In this document: positions 32,517-39,631 of the stretch, piece by piece
How the letters are laid out: each line of letters starts with the position of its first letter
Position numbering within the stretch: the first letter of the stretch is position 1
Assembly (NCBI GenBank): GCA_011682695.1
Contig: JAACED010000009.1
Coordinates: 1 to 63,348, forward strand
Origin: Gammaproteobacteria bacterium
GTDB lineage: Bacteria; Actinomycetota; Acidimicrobiia; Spongiisociales; UBA4744
Reading direction: 5' to 3'
DNA length: 63,348 nucleotides
Translations under genes and position numbers: made by a program
The notes under the pieces: generated by a model
Told to the model about the DNA's origin: nothing
Seen by the model: the letters and a program-made list of their open reading frames with translations, nothing else
The model's database searches: none

Positions 32517-32995
32517 CAGTGGGCGACGTCGACTGTGATGTCGCCAGGAGCCAGGGAGCTGAACTCGTCCGACCCGAGGTTCTCCACGATCAACAGCGGC
32601 CCCCCAAGCCGGACCACCCGATGCAGCTCTCGCAGTCCTGGTTCAGGGTCCCAGTTCCGTGACAAGAAACAGGCCCAGGTCGCGTACGCCGCATCGAAAG
32701 CTCCGTCTGCGAAGGGCAGATGCCCAGTTTCAGCATGGACCCAATTCAGGCGCCTATCAGTCCAGAGCATGCCTCTGGCAGGCTCAACCGGGCACACTTT
32801 GCGGCTCGGGGTCGTCAGGCGCTCGGCCACAAATCCATCCCCGGCTCCAATGTCAACGACCCTGGCTTCCACTGGGAACGTTCCGGCGAGCGCCTCGATC
32901 ACGAGCCCGGATCTATCCATCGCACGCCGCTCGATCGCGAACAAGTCCGGGCGCTGTACTCCGTAGAACGGGATTACGGCCACGCGGACGATCAC
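32517..32995 (-). pseudogene. SAM-dependent methyltransferase, 3'-truncated by the IS fragment
   Basis: The frame begins with GTG 32995 and encodes a class I methyltransferase: VEARVVDIGAGDGFVAERL (SAM loop), HLPFADGAFDAAYATWACFL and ELHRVVRLGGPLLIVENLGS. It runs into the IS end after VAHC at about 32517, so roughly the last third of a normal enzyme is lost. The open frame continues to 32420 only by reading through IS sequence. It is probably non-functional. Confidence 0.65.
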
Positions 32996-33000
32996 ATACA

Positions 33001-33010
33001 GGCCTCAAGT
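33001..33010 (+). repeat. Right copy of 10-bp direct repeat GGCCTCAAGT
   Basis: This is identical to 26960-26969 and in the same orientation, at the other edge of the accessory block. A GC-rich run with GCCGCCGGCCGCCGGCC follows, then the rplY promoter. Confidence 0.45.
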
Positions 33011-33068
33011 AACCAGTAGCCAGCAGGAAGCTGGCCGCCGGCCGCCGGCCGCTTCCCGTCGGCTCGCC

Positions 33069-33097
33069 TTGTTGAAGCCGACGGAACGAGGCATAAT
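33069..33097 (+). promoter_or_regulatory. Vegetative promoter of rplY
   Basis: TTGTTG (33069-33074), a 17-bp spacer and CATAAT (33092-33097) form the best sigma-70-type promoter in the window. Transcription would start near 33104, giving a leader of about 28 nt with AAGGAG before the ATG. Confidence 0.65.
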
Positions 33098-33131
33098 CAC
33101 GGTTCTACCTCTTCTTTCAAGGAGCTACGTC

Positions 33132-33779
33132 ATGCAAGTCACGCTGCGCGCCGAAACAGGGCGCGAGCGAGGGAGTCGGTCCTCACGGCGGCTGCGGCGC
33201 CAGGGCATGGTCCCCGCCGTTGTCTACGGCAAGAACCTGGAGCCCATCGCGATCGCCGTAAACGCCCGCGAGCTGTACTCGGTGCTGCACTCGGATGCGG
33301 GCCTCAACGCGCTCATCAACCTCGAGATCGAAGACGACGCCTCCCATCTGACCATGGCTCGTGAGCTGCAACGGCATCCTGTCCGCGGTGAGATCACGCA
33401 TATGGACTTCGTGACGATCTCGCTGACGGAGAAGACACGGGTCGAAGTCGGCATCGAGCTGACGGGCGAGTCCGTGGGCGTCGTGGAGGGCGGCATCGTC
33501 GAGACGATTCGCAACAGCGTCGAAGTCGAGGCCCTGCCGACCGAGATTCCACAGTCGATCGTCGTGGATATCTCGGAGATGACGATCGGCGACACGTTGC
33601 GCATCTCCGACCTTCCCGTCATCGAAGGCGCCGAGTATCTCGACGACCCGGACGACCCGGTCGTCACGATCGTCGTTCCTGCGGCAGTTGTCGCCGAAGA
33701 GGCCGAAGAGGGCGAGGAACTCGAAGAGGGCGAGGAACTCGAAGAGGGCGAAGAGGGCGAAGAGCCGGAAGGCGAGTAG
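33132..33779 (+). CDS. rplY: 50S ribosomal protein L25 / general stress protein Ctc
   Basis: This 215-aa protein binds 5S rRNA. It shows the L25 N-terminal domain (RERGSRSSRRLRRQGMVPAV, VVYGKNLEP) and the long TL5/Ctc-type C-terminal domain (VGIELTGESVGVVEGGIVET, SIVVDISEMTIGDTLRISDL). The last 25 residues are almost entirely Glu and Gly, encoded by an 18-bp repeat at 33705-33740. ATG 33132 follows AAGGAG by 7 nt. The peptidyl-tRNA hydrolase gene follows, a common actinobacterial order. Confidence 0.92.
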   Translation: MQVTLRAETGRERGSRSSRRLRRQGMVPAVVYGKNLEPIAIAVNARELYSVLHSDAGLNALINLEIEDDASHLTMARELQRHPVRGEITHMDFVTISLTEKTRVEVGIELTGESVGVVEGGIVETIRNSVEVEALPTEIPQSIVVDISEMTIGDTLRISDLPVIEGAEYLDDPDDPVVTIVVPAAVVAEEAEEGEELEEGEELEEGEEGEEPEGE

Positions 33780-33787
33780 CCGTCCCC

Positions 33788-34372
33788 ATGAAGGTGATCG
33801 TCGGCCTTCGCAACCCGGAGCGCCGCTACGACGGGACCAGACACAACGTCGGAGGCGAGGTCGTCGAGGCCATCGCGGAGCGACGGAACTTCCGTCTCCG
33901 TCGCGGCCCGCGGCGCGTTGCTGCTTCCGTGGCCCAGGGGAGTATCGATGGGGTCGACGTGATCCTGGCTCTTCCCCGCGTCTCGATGAACGTTTCGGGA
34001 CCGGCGGTCGCGTCGGTCCTGCGCTACTACGGTGCGAGCACCGACGATCTCCTCGTCATTCACGACGACATCGATCTTCCGTTCGGACGACTTCGCCTGC
34101 ACCACGGGAGAGGGACGGGCGGCCACAACGGGGTGCGCTCGATCGTCGCCGCCGTGGGCAGCCGGGACTTCTACCGACTGAAGATCGGGATCGGACGTCC
34201 GCCGGGGCGTATGGACCCTGCCGCATTCGTATTGCAGAGATTCGACAAAGACGAACGTCCCGAGATCGACCTGCTCGTCACTGATGCAGCGGACGTCGTC
34301 GAGCAGTACCTCGTCGATCCCGAGGGCGCCGTGCAGGCCGCCGGTCGACGACGGCCGGAGGATCCTCGGTAG
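33788..34372 (+). CDS. pth: Peptidyl-tRNA hydrolase
   Basis: This 194-aa enzyme releases tRNA from stalled peptidyl-tRNA. It has the start [20 protein letters not shown] (catalytic His), the segment [14 protein letters not shown] where most family members have a KPxTYMNxSG motif, [17 protein letters not shown] (Asp) and [12 protein letters not shown] (Asn). The first loop reads GLRNPERRY rather than GLGNPGxxY, a mild deviation. It lies 8 bp after rplY and is probably in the same transcript. Confidence 0.92.
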   Translation: MKVIVGLRNPERRYDGTRHNVGGEVVEAIAERRNFRLRRGPRRVAASVAQGSIDGVDVILALPRVSMNVSGPAVASVLRYYGASTDDLLVIHDDIDLPFGRLRLHHGRGTGGHNGVRSIVAAVGSRDFYRLKIGIGRPPGRMDPAAFVLQRFDKDERPEIDLLVTDAADVVEQYLVDPEGAVQAAGRRRPEDPR

Positions 34373-34394
34373 GGTGACGGCGAAGGAGGTCGGA

Positions 34395-35900
34395 TTGTTC
34401 GTCGCCGCCATCGATCAGGGAACAACGAGTAGCCGCTGCATGGTCTTTGACCGGGCCGGAACGGTCATCTCGTCTGCACAGAAGGAACATCAACAGATCT
34501 TCCCGAGGCCGGGATGGGTCGAGCACGACGCATCCGAGATCTGGGATCGCACGGTCGGGGTCATCGAAGACGCCCTTTCGGCCGGCGGTCTCATCACGTC
34601 GGACCTGGCGGCGGTCGGGATCACCAACCAACGCGAAACGACCGTCCTGTGGGACAGAGCCACCGGAATGCCGGTCCACAACGCGATCGTGTGGCAGGAC
34701 ACACGGACCGCGGAACTCTGTGGCCGCCTTGGTGGGCAAGACGGGCCCGACCGATTCCGGTCCCGCACCGGATTGCCCATCGCCACCTACTTCTCGGGCC
34801 CGAAGATCGCATGGCTGCTGGACCAGTCGGCCGAGTTGAGGGCTCGCGCCGAATCCGGCGATGTGCTGTTCGGGACCATGGACTCGTGGCTGCTCTGGAA
34901 GCTCACCGGTGTGCACGCGACCGACGTCACCAACGCAAGCCGGACCTTGCTGATGAACCTGGAGACACTCCAGTGGGACGAGACCCTGCTCGCAGAGATG
35001 GGTATTCCGCGTGCGATGCTTCCCGAGATCCGATCCTCTGTCGGCGTGTTCGGGACGGCAGAAGGTCCCCTTCGGGGAGTTCCCGTCGCCGGGATTCTCG
35101 GAGATCAGCAGGCAGCTCTGTTCGGACAGACGTGTTTCGACCCGGGCGACGCCAAGAACACGTACGGAACCGGCTGCTTCATGCTGATGAACACGGGCGA
35201 GCGGCCGGTGCCGTCCGAGAACGGTCTGCTCACCACCGTCGGCTACCGCATCGGGTCGGAGCCCGCCGTGTACGCGCTGGAGGGCTCGATCGCCGTGGCC
35301 GGCGCCCTCGTCCAATGGCTGCGGGACAATCTCGGCATGATCGAGCAGTCCGACGATATCGAGGCATTGGCCAAGACGGTGCCCGACAACGGGGACGTGT
35401 ACTTCGTCCCGGCGTTCAGCGGGCTGTTCGCCCCCCGCTGGCGTGCCGACGCACGAGGAGTGATCGTCGGACTCACCCGGTTCGCTACCTCGGGACACGT
35501 CGCGCGGGCAGCGCTCGAGGCGACGGCATTTCAGACCCGGGAAGTGCTCGACGCGATGCGCGCAGATTCCGGTGTGCGGTTGAGAGAGCTCAAAGTCGAC
35601 GGCGGTATGGTCGTCGACGAGTTGCTGATGCAGTTCCAGGCCGACGTCCTGGGGGTGCCCGTGATCCGGCCGGAGGTCGCAGAGACGACGGCGCTCGGCG
35701 CCGCCTATGCGGCCGGGCTGGCCGTCGGGTACTGGGGCGGACTGGAGGATTTGCGGGCGAACTGGGGCGAGGGTTCGCGATGGACACCGGCGATGGGCCA
35801 GGAACGGCGTGACGCGCTGTACGCACGATGGAACCAGGCGGTCGAGAGAACGCTCGGGTGGGTGCCGGCTGGTAGCCTCGAAAGAGCGGCAAAGGAGTAG
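34395..35900 (+). CDS. glpK: Glycerol kinase
   Basis: This 501-aa FGGY-family kinase phosphorylates glycerol to glycerol 3-phosphate. Motifs are [29 protein letters not shown], the substrate segment [37 protein letters not shown] and [19 protein letters not shown] 34395 is chosen because AAGGAGGT precedes it at 5 nt and it gives almost exactly the E. coli length; GTG 34374 is an alternative. No glycerol facilitator or GlpD gene is adjacent. Confidence 0.93.
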   Translation: MFVAAIDQGTTSSRCMVFDRAGTVISSAQKEHQQIFPRPGWVEHDASEIWDRTVGVIEDALSAGGLITSDLAAVGITNQRETTVLWDRATGMPVHNAIVWQDTRTAELCGRLGGQDGPDRFRSRTGLPIATYFSGPKIAWLLDQSAELRARAESGDVLFGTMDSWLLWKLTGVHATDVTNASRTLLMNLETLQWDETLLAEMGIPRAMLPEIRSSVGVFGTAEGPLRGVPVAGILGDQQAALFGQTCFDPGDAKNTYGTGCFMLMNTGERPVPSENGLLTTVGYRIGSEPAVYALEGSIAVAGALVQWLRDNLGMIEQSDDIEALAKTVPDNGDVYFVPAFSGLFAPRWRADARGVIVGLTRFATSGHVARAALEATAFQTREVLDAMRADSGVRLRELKVDGGMVVDELLMQFQADVLGVPVIRPEVAETTALGAAYAAGLAVGYWGGLEDLRANWGEGSRWTPAMGQERRDALYARWNQAVERTLGWVPAGSLERAAKE

Positions 35901-35907
35901 GAGCAGC

Positions 35908-36309
35908 ATGAAGATCGTGGTTGGCTTTATCAAGACCCCGGAGGGCGAGGCGGCGCTACAGGCGGCAATCGATGAGGCCAAGTTGCGCAACGGTGGACTG
36001 GTCGTGGTGCATTCGATGATGGGTGGCGACCATGAGAAAGCAGAGCAGGTGCTCGCGTATCGGGAGGAACTCGACGAAGTCGAGGCACGTCTCGACAAGG
36101 AAGGCATTGCCCACAGCGTCCATGAATACGTGCGGGGGTTGTCACCCTCGGAAGATCTCATCAAGGCTGCCGACGATGAGGGCGCCGGCCTGATCGTGAT
36201 CGGACTGCGGAAGCGTTCAGCAGTAGGAAAGCTGCTCCTGGGCAGCAACGCCCAGGAGATTCTCCTCGGCGCCCATTGCCCGGTGCTGGCCGTCAAAGCG
36301 AGATACTGA
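35908..36309 (+). CDS. Universal stress protein (UspA family)
   Basis: This 133-aa single-domain USP starts MKIVVGFIKTPEGEAALQAA and ends with the ATP-binding signature IVIGLRKRSAVGKLLLGSNA followed by CPVLAVKA. The Gly-x2-Gly-x9-Gly-type loop suggests an ATP-binding member. The ribosome site AAAGGAG lies about 10 nt upstream. It follows glpK by 7 bp. Confidence 0.88.
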   Translation: MKIVVGFIKTPEGEAALQAAIDEAKLRNGGLVVVHSMMGGDHEKAEQVLAYREELDEVEARLDKEGIAHSVHEYVRGLSPSEDLIKAADDEGAGLIVIGLRKRSAVGKLLLGSNAQEILLGAHCPVLAVKARY

Positions 36310-36323
36310 GTACCTCGCACTCC

Positions 36324-36355
36324 GTACTCCGTACCTGGTACCGGGTACGGAGTAC
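36324..36355. terminator. Palindromic hairpin between usp and tnaA
   Basis: GTACTCCGTACC and GGTACGGAGTAC form a perfect 12-bp stem with an 8-nt loop that itself contains GGTACC. It lies 14 bp after the usp stop. It may end transcription, though no U-run follows; the preceding TACCTCGCACTCCGTACTCC also resembles the TTCGTA-type intergenic repeats. Confidence 0.5.
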
Positions 36356-36390
36356 CTGCGTCGTCTGATCATCGAGAACAAGGAGCCTCC

Positions 36391-37767
36391 ATGCCCTATC
36401 GGACCATCATCGAACCGTTCCGGATCCACAGTGTTCAGGCGATCAACTTCCCGACCCGTGAGGAACGCGAAGCCGCGCTGCAGCGCGCCGGCTACAACCT
36501 GTTCGGGCTGCGTGGCGACGAGGTGATCATCGATCTCCTGACCGATTCGGGGACCGGTGCGATGTCCTCACGCCAGTGGGCGGGGATGATGGACGGCGAC
36601 GAGTCCTACGCCGGGAGTCGCTCCTTCTACCGTTTCCGAGACGTCATCACCGAAATCACCGGCTTCTCCGAGATCATCCCGACCCATCAGGGGCGGGCAT
36701 CCGAGCGCATCCTGTTCAGCACGATGGTCGGGCCGGGCGATGTCGTGCCGAACAACACACATTTCGACACGACGAGGGCGAACATCGAGCATCAGGGCGC
36801 CGAAGCCAGGGATCTGCTCAACGCCGAAGGGCACGATCCAACGGTCGTTGCGCCGTTCAAGGGCAACATGGACATCGAGGCGCTCGAAGCCACTATCCAA
36901 GAGGTCGGCGCCGAGCGCATCCCGATGGTGATGGTCACGGTCACCAACAACTCCGGTGGCGGACAGCCGGTGTCGCTCGCGAACCTGCGGGCCGTGCGTG
37001 AGGTGTGCGACCGCCACGGGATCCGTTTCTTCCTCGATGCCTGCCGCTTCGCCGAGAACGCCTGGTTCATCAAACAGCGCGAAGAAGGGTACGCCGACAA
37101 GACACCTCTGGAGATCGCACAGGAGATGTTCTCGATCGTCGACGGCTGCACGATGTCGGCGAAGAAGGACGGCCTCGCCAACATCGGCGGTTTCATCGGA
37201 CTGCGCGATCCCGACCTGGCGCAGGAGGCGCGCAACCTGCTGATCCTCACCGAAGGGTTCCCCACGTACGGCGGCTTGGCCGGGTACGACCTCGAGGCGA
37301 TTGCGATCGGACTCCAGGAAGTCCTCGACGAGGAGTACCTGCGGTATCGGATTCGTTCGACCGCGTATCTCGCAGAGAAGGTGCGTGCGGCCGGTGTACC
37401 GATCGTTCGGCCACCGGGAGGTCATGCCGTCTACCTCGACGCCAAGGCGTTCCTGCCGCACATCCCAGCGAGCGCCTATCCGGCGCAGGCGCTGGCGATC
37501 GAGCTGTATCGCGACGGCGGCGTCAGAGGCGTGGAGATCGGCTCGGTCATGTTCGGCAAGCCACAGGCGGATGGGACCGAGATCCCGTCGGACTTGGAGT
37601 TGGTGCGACTCGCCGTACCGCGTCGGACCTACACCCAGAGCCACATCGACTACGTCGGCGAAGTGGTGATCTCCGTCGCGGAGCATGCCGAGAGGATACG
37701 CGGGTACAAGATCGTCGAGCAGGCGCCGTGGCTGCGTCACTTCACCGCCCGCTTCGAACCCCTTTAA
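36391..37767 (+). CDS. tnaA: Tryptophanase
   Basis: This 458-aa PLP enzyme splits L-tryptophan to indole, pyruvate and ammonia. Family motifs include IIDLLTDSGTGAMSSRQWAG, PTHQGRASERILFS, NNSGGGQPVSLANLRAV and SAKKD with PLP lysine near residue 259. The residues that distinguish tryptophanase from TPL are the tryptophanase type: HFDTTR (Asp), GVEIGSVMFG (Val and Ile) and LRHFTARF (His near the C-terminus). ATG 36391 follows AAGGAG by 6 nt. There is no TnaC-like leader peptide or tryptophan permease next to it. It is a paralogue of the 12625-14004 gene. Confidence 0.9.
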   Translation: MPYRTIIEPFRIHSVQAINFPTREEREAALQRAGYNLFGLRGDEVIIDLLTDSGTGAMSSRQWAGMMDGDESYAGSRSFYRFRDVITEITGFSEIIPTHQGRASERILFSTMVGPGDVVPNNTHFDTTRANIEHQGAEARDLLNAEGHDPTVVAPFKGNMDIEALEATIQEVGAERIPMVMVTVTNNSGGGQPVSLANLRAVREVCDRHGIRFFLDACRFAENAWFIKQREEGYADKTPLEIAQEMFSIVDGCTMSAKKDGLANIGGFIGLRDPDLAQEARNLLILTEGFPTYGGLAGYDLEAIAIGLQEVLDEEYLRYRIRSTAYLAEKVRAAGVPIVRPPGGHAVYLDAKAFLPHIPASAYPAQALAIELYRDGGVRGVEIGSVMFGKPQADGTEIPSDLELVRLAVPRRTYTQSHIDYVGEVVISVAEHAERIRGYKIVEQAPWLRHFTARFEPL

Positions 37768-37770
37768 CCC

Positions 37771-37818
37771 GTTCTCGTGACGGTCGGGTGGGATCATTCC
37801 CGGCGGCTTCACGAGAAC
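37771..37818. repeat. GTTCTCGT-ended palindromic repeat, copy 1
   Basis: The 48-bp element has arms GTTCTCGTGA and TCACGAGAAC and an inner GTGGGATCATTCCCG. It begins 4 bp after the tnaA stop. Copy 3 at 47699-47747 shares ACCCGTTCTCGTGACGG and the same inner core; copy 2 is at 39395-39443. Confidence 0.7.
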
Positions 37819-37855
37819 GCAAGGATGTAGCATCGCGTCGAGAGAAGGAGAACCC

Positions 37856-38398
37856 GTGTCACTACCCGACCTGCTTGGTGTCATCCGAATCTTGATGACC
37901 CCAGTGGTGATGGCACTGGTCCTCACCGACAGTCGAGCCGGGTTCCTCATCGCCGCAGCGCTGTTCGTGATCGCAGCGTTCACTGATTTCCTCGACGGGT
38001 ATTTCGCCAGACGGTGGGACATCGGGACCGTTCTCGGCGCCTTCCTCGACTCGACCGCCGACAAGCTGCTGGTCACCGGCACGCTCCTGGCGCTGATCGC
38101 CGTCGATCGCGTGTCGGTGTGGGCGGCGCTGATCATTATCGCCAGGGAGATCATCGTGATGACGCTGCGTGGTGTCGTCGCGATCGAAGGTGAACTCGTC
38201 AGGCCGTCGATCTGGGGCAAGGCAAAGGCGAACGTGCAGTACATCGCCATCGTGCTCGCCATGCTTCGTCTCTTCGAGCCGTTGGGGCCGCTGTTCCTCG
38301 ACGAATGGGTGATGTGGGTGGCGGTGCTTCTGACGCTCGCCTCGGGCTTGGGCTACCTGCAGGCGTTCCGCTCCGTTGTCGGGAGGGTCGATCGGTGA
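37856..38398 (+). CDS. pgsA: CDP-diacylglycerol-glycerol-3-phosphate 3-phosphatidyltransferase
   Basis: This 180-aa membrane enzyme makes phosphatidylglycerol phosphate from CDP-diacylglycerol. It carries the CDP-alcohol phosphotransferase motif in full (DGYFAR, then G-x3-D-x3-D in GAFLDSTADK) and several hydrophobic helices. The start GTG 37856 is preceded by AGAAGGAGA. Other CDP-alcohol transferases, such as PgsA2 or Pis types, are hard to exclude, but the sequence after the motif (LLVTGTLLALI) fits PgsA. It overlaps the next gene by GTGA. Confidence 0.87.
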   Translation: MSLPDLLGVIRILMTPVVMALVLTDSRAGFLIAAALFVIAAFTDFLDGYFARRWDIGTVLGAFLDSTADKLLVTGTLLALIAVDRVSVWAALIIIAREIIVMTLRGVVAIEGELVRPSIWGKAKANVQYIAIVLAMLRLFEPLGPLFLDEWVMWVAVLLTLASGLGYLQAFRSVVGRVDR

Positions 38399-39363
38399 GC
38401 GTGTTCGTGACCGGCGGCTCCGGCGTCGTCGGTCGTGAAGTCGTCCGACTGCTCATCGCCGGTGGAAGGGACGTTCGGGCGCTGGCCCGATCCGACGCAT
38501 CGGCCGGCGTTGTCGATGGCCTCGGCGCCCGGACGATCCGGGGAGACATACTCGACTATCCGGGCCTCGTGAACGCGATGCGCGGATCGGAAACGGTCTT
38601 CCACGTTGCAGGGATGAACACCATGTGCGTCCGGGATCGGGAACCGATGCGGATCGTGAACGTCGACGGCACCCGCAACGCGATTCGCGCCGCGGCGGCC
38701 GCAGGAGTGCGAAGGGTGGTGTACACCTCATCGGCGGTGACTCTCGGTGAACGCAAGGGGGAGACGGGCTCCGAGTCGAGCCGCCATCGCGGATGGTTCC
38801 TGTCCGCATACGAACGTACGAAGTTCGAGGCCGAAAGAGTCGCGCTGGGCGAGCGCAACGGTGTCGAAGTGGTCGCCGTCAACCCCTCATCGGTGCAGGG
38901 GCCGGGGCGCGTCACCGGCACCGGCCGTCTGCTGCTTGCTCTTCTCAACGGCAGGCTCCCGTTCATCATCAACACCCGAATCAGCCTCGTGGACATCACC
39001 GACTGTGCACGAGGCCATCTGCTCGCCGAGACCGAAGGAGCGTCCGGTGAGCGATACGTGCTGTCGGGGTTCACGATGTCCATGGAGGATGCGGTGTGCA
39101 TACTCGGCGACGTGGCCGGTGTTCGACTTCGTGTACGCACGGTGCCCGCGTCGTTGGCGAGTCTGGCCGGCCTGGCGACCGAGGCCGTCGGTCGGCTTCG
39201 GAAACGGACGCCGGTGTTCTGCACGGAGATGGCGCGCGTCATCCGGTTCGGACATGCGTACGACGGATCCAGGGCGACACGAGAGCTTGGTCTTCGCTAC
39301 ACCACGCCGCACGACACCATCGCCAGAACGGTCGCGTGGTACCGCGAGAACGGCTATCTGTAA
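38395..39363 (+). CDS. NAD(P)-dependent epimerase / 3-beta-HSD-like dehydrogenase
   Basis: This 322-aa extended short-chain dehydrogenase has the nucleotide loop VFVTGGSGVVGREVVRLL, VDGTRNAIRAAAAAGVRRVV, TSSAV with its Ser, and the catalytic pair in SAYERTKFEAE (Tyr and Lys). The later part (LVDITDCARGHLLAETEGAS) matches dihydroflavonol reductase or 3-beta-HSD-like members. The substrate is unknown; cotranscription with pgsA could point to a lipid or isoprenoid, which is inference. Confidence 0.82.
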   Translation: MSVFVTGGSGVVGREVVRLLIAGGRDVRALARSDASAGVVDGLGARTIRGDILDYPGLVNAMRGSETVFHVAGMNTMCVRDREPMRIVNVDGTRNAIRAAAAAGVRRVVYTSSAVTLGERKGETGSESSRHRGWFLSAYERTKFEAERVALGERNGVEVVAVNPSSVQGPGRVTGTGRLLLALLNGRLPFIINTRISLVDITDCARGHLLAETEGASGERYVLSGFTMSMEDAVCILGDVAGVRLRVRTVPASLASLAGLATEAVGRLRKRTPVFCTEMARVIRFGHAYDGSRATRELGLRYTTPHDTIARTVAWYRENGYL

Positions 39364-39394
39364 CCAGTTTCCGGTCGGCAGCCCCAATCCATTG

Positions 39395-39443
39395 GTTCTC
39401 GTCAATGCTGGCAGCAAATAGTACTGCCAGCATTGACGAGAAC
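39395..39443. repeat. GTTCTCGT-ended palindromic repeat, copy 2 (perfect hairpin)
   Basis: GTTCTCGTCAATGCTGGCAG and its exact reverse complement, 20 bp each, flank the 9-nt loop CAAATAGTA. The outer ends match copies 1 and 3, while the inner part is different. It lies 31 bp after the epimerase gene and about 190 bp before mfd. Confidence 0.75.
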
Positions 39444-39631
39444 AGAGGAAGAGTGGCGGCCACCCGACTGGGAGGCTGAACCGTCGCTGGGGGGCATTGC
39501 GAAGTATGACTCGGTTCAGTTCTGGGGACTCGGATGGCCGCCAAGCGATACGGTACCCGACAAGTGCTCCGTCGCGGTGGAAATCCGAGCCGACGAAACC
39601 CGGATACGGTCTCGCTACCCTGTCTCAAACG

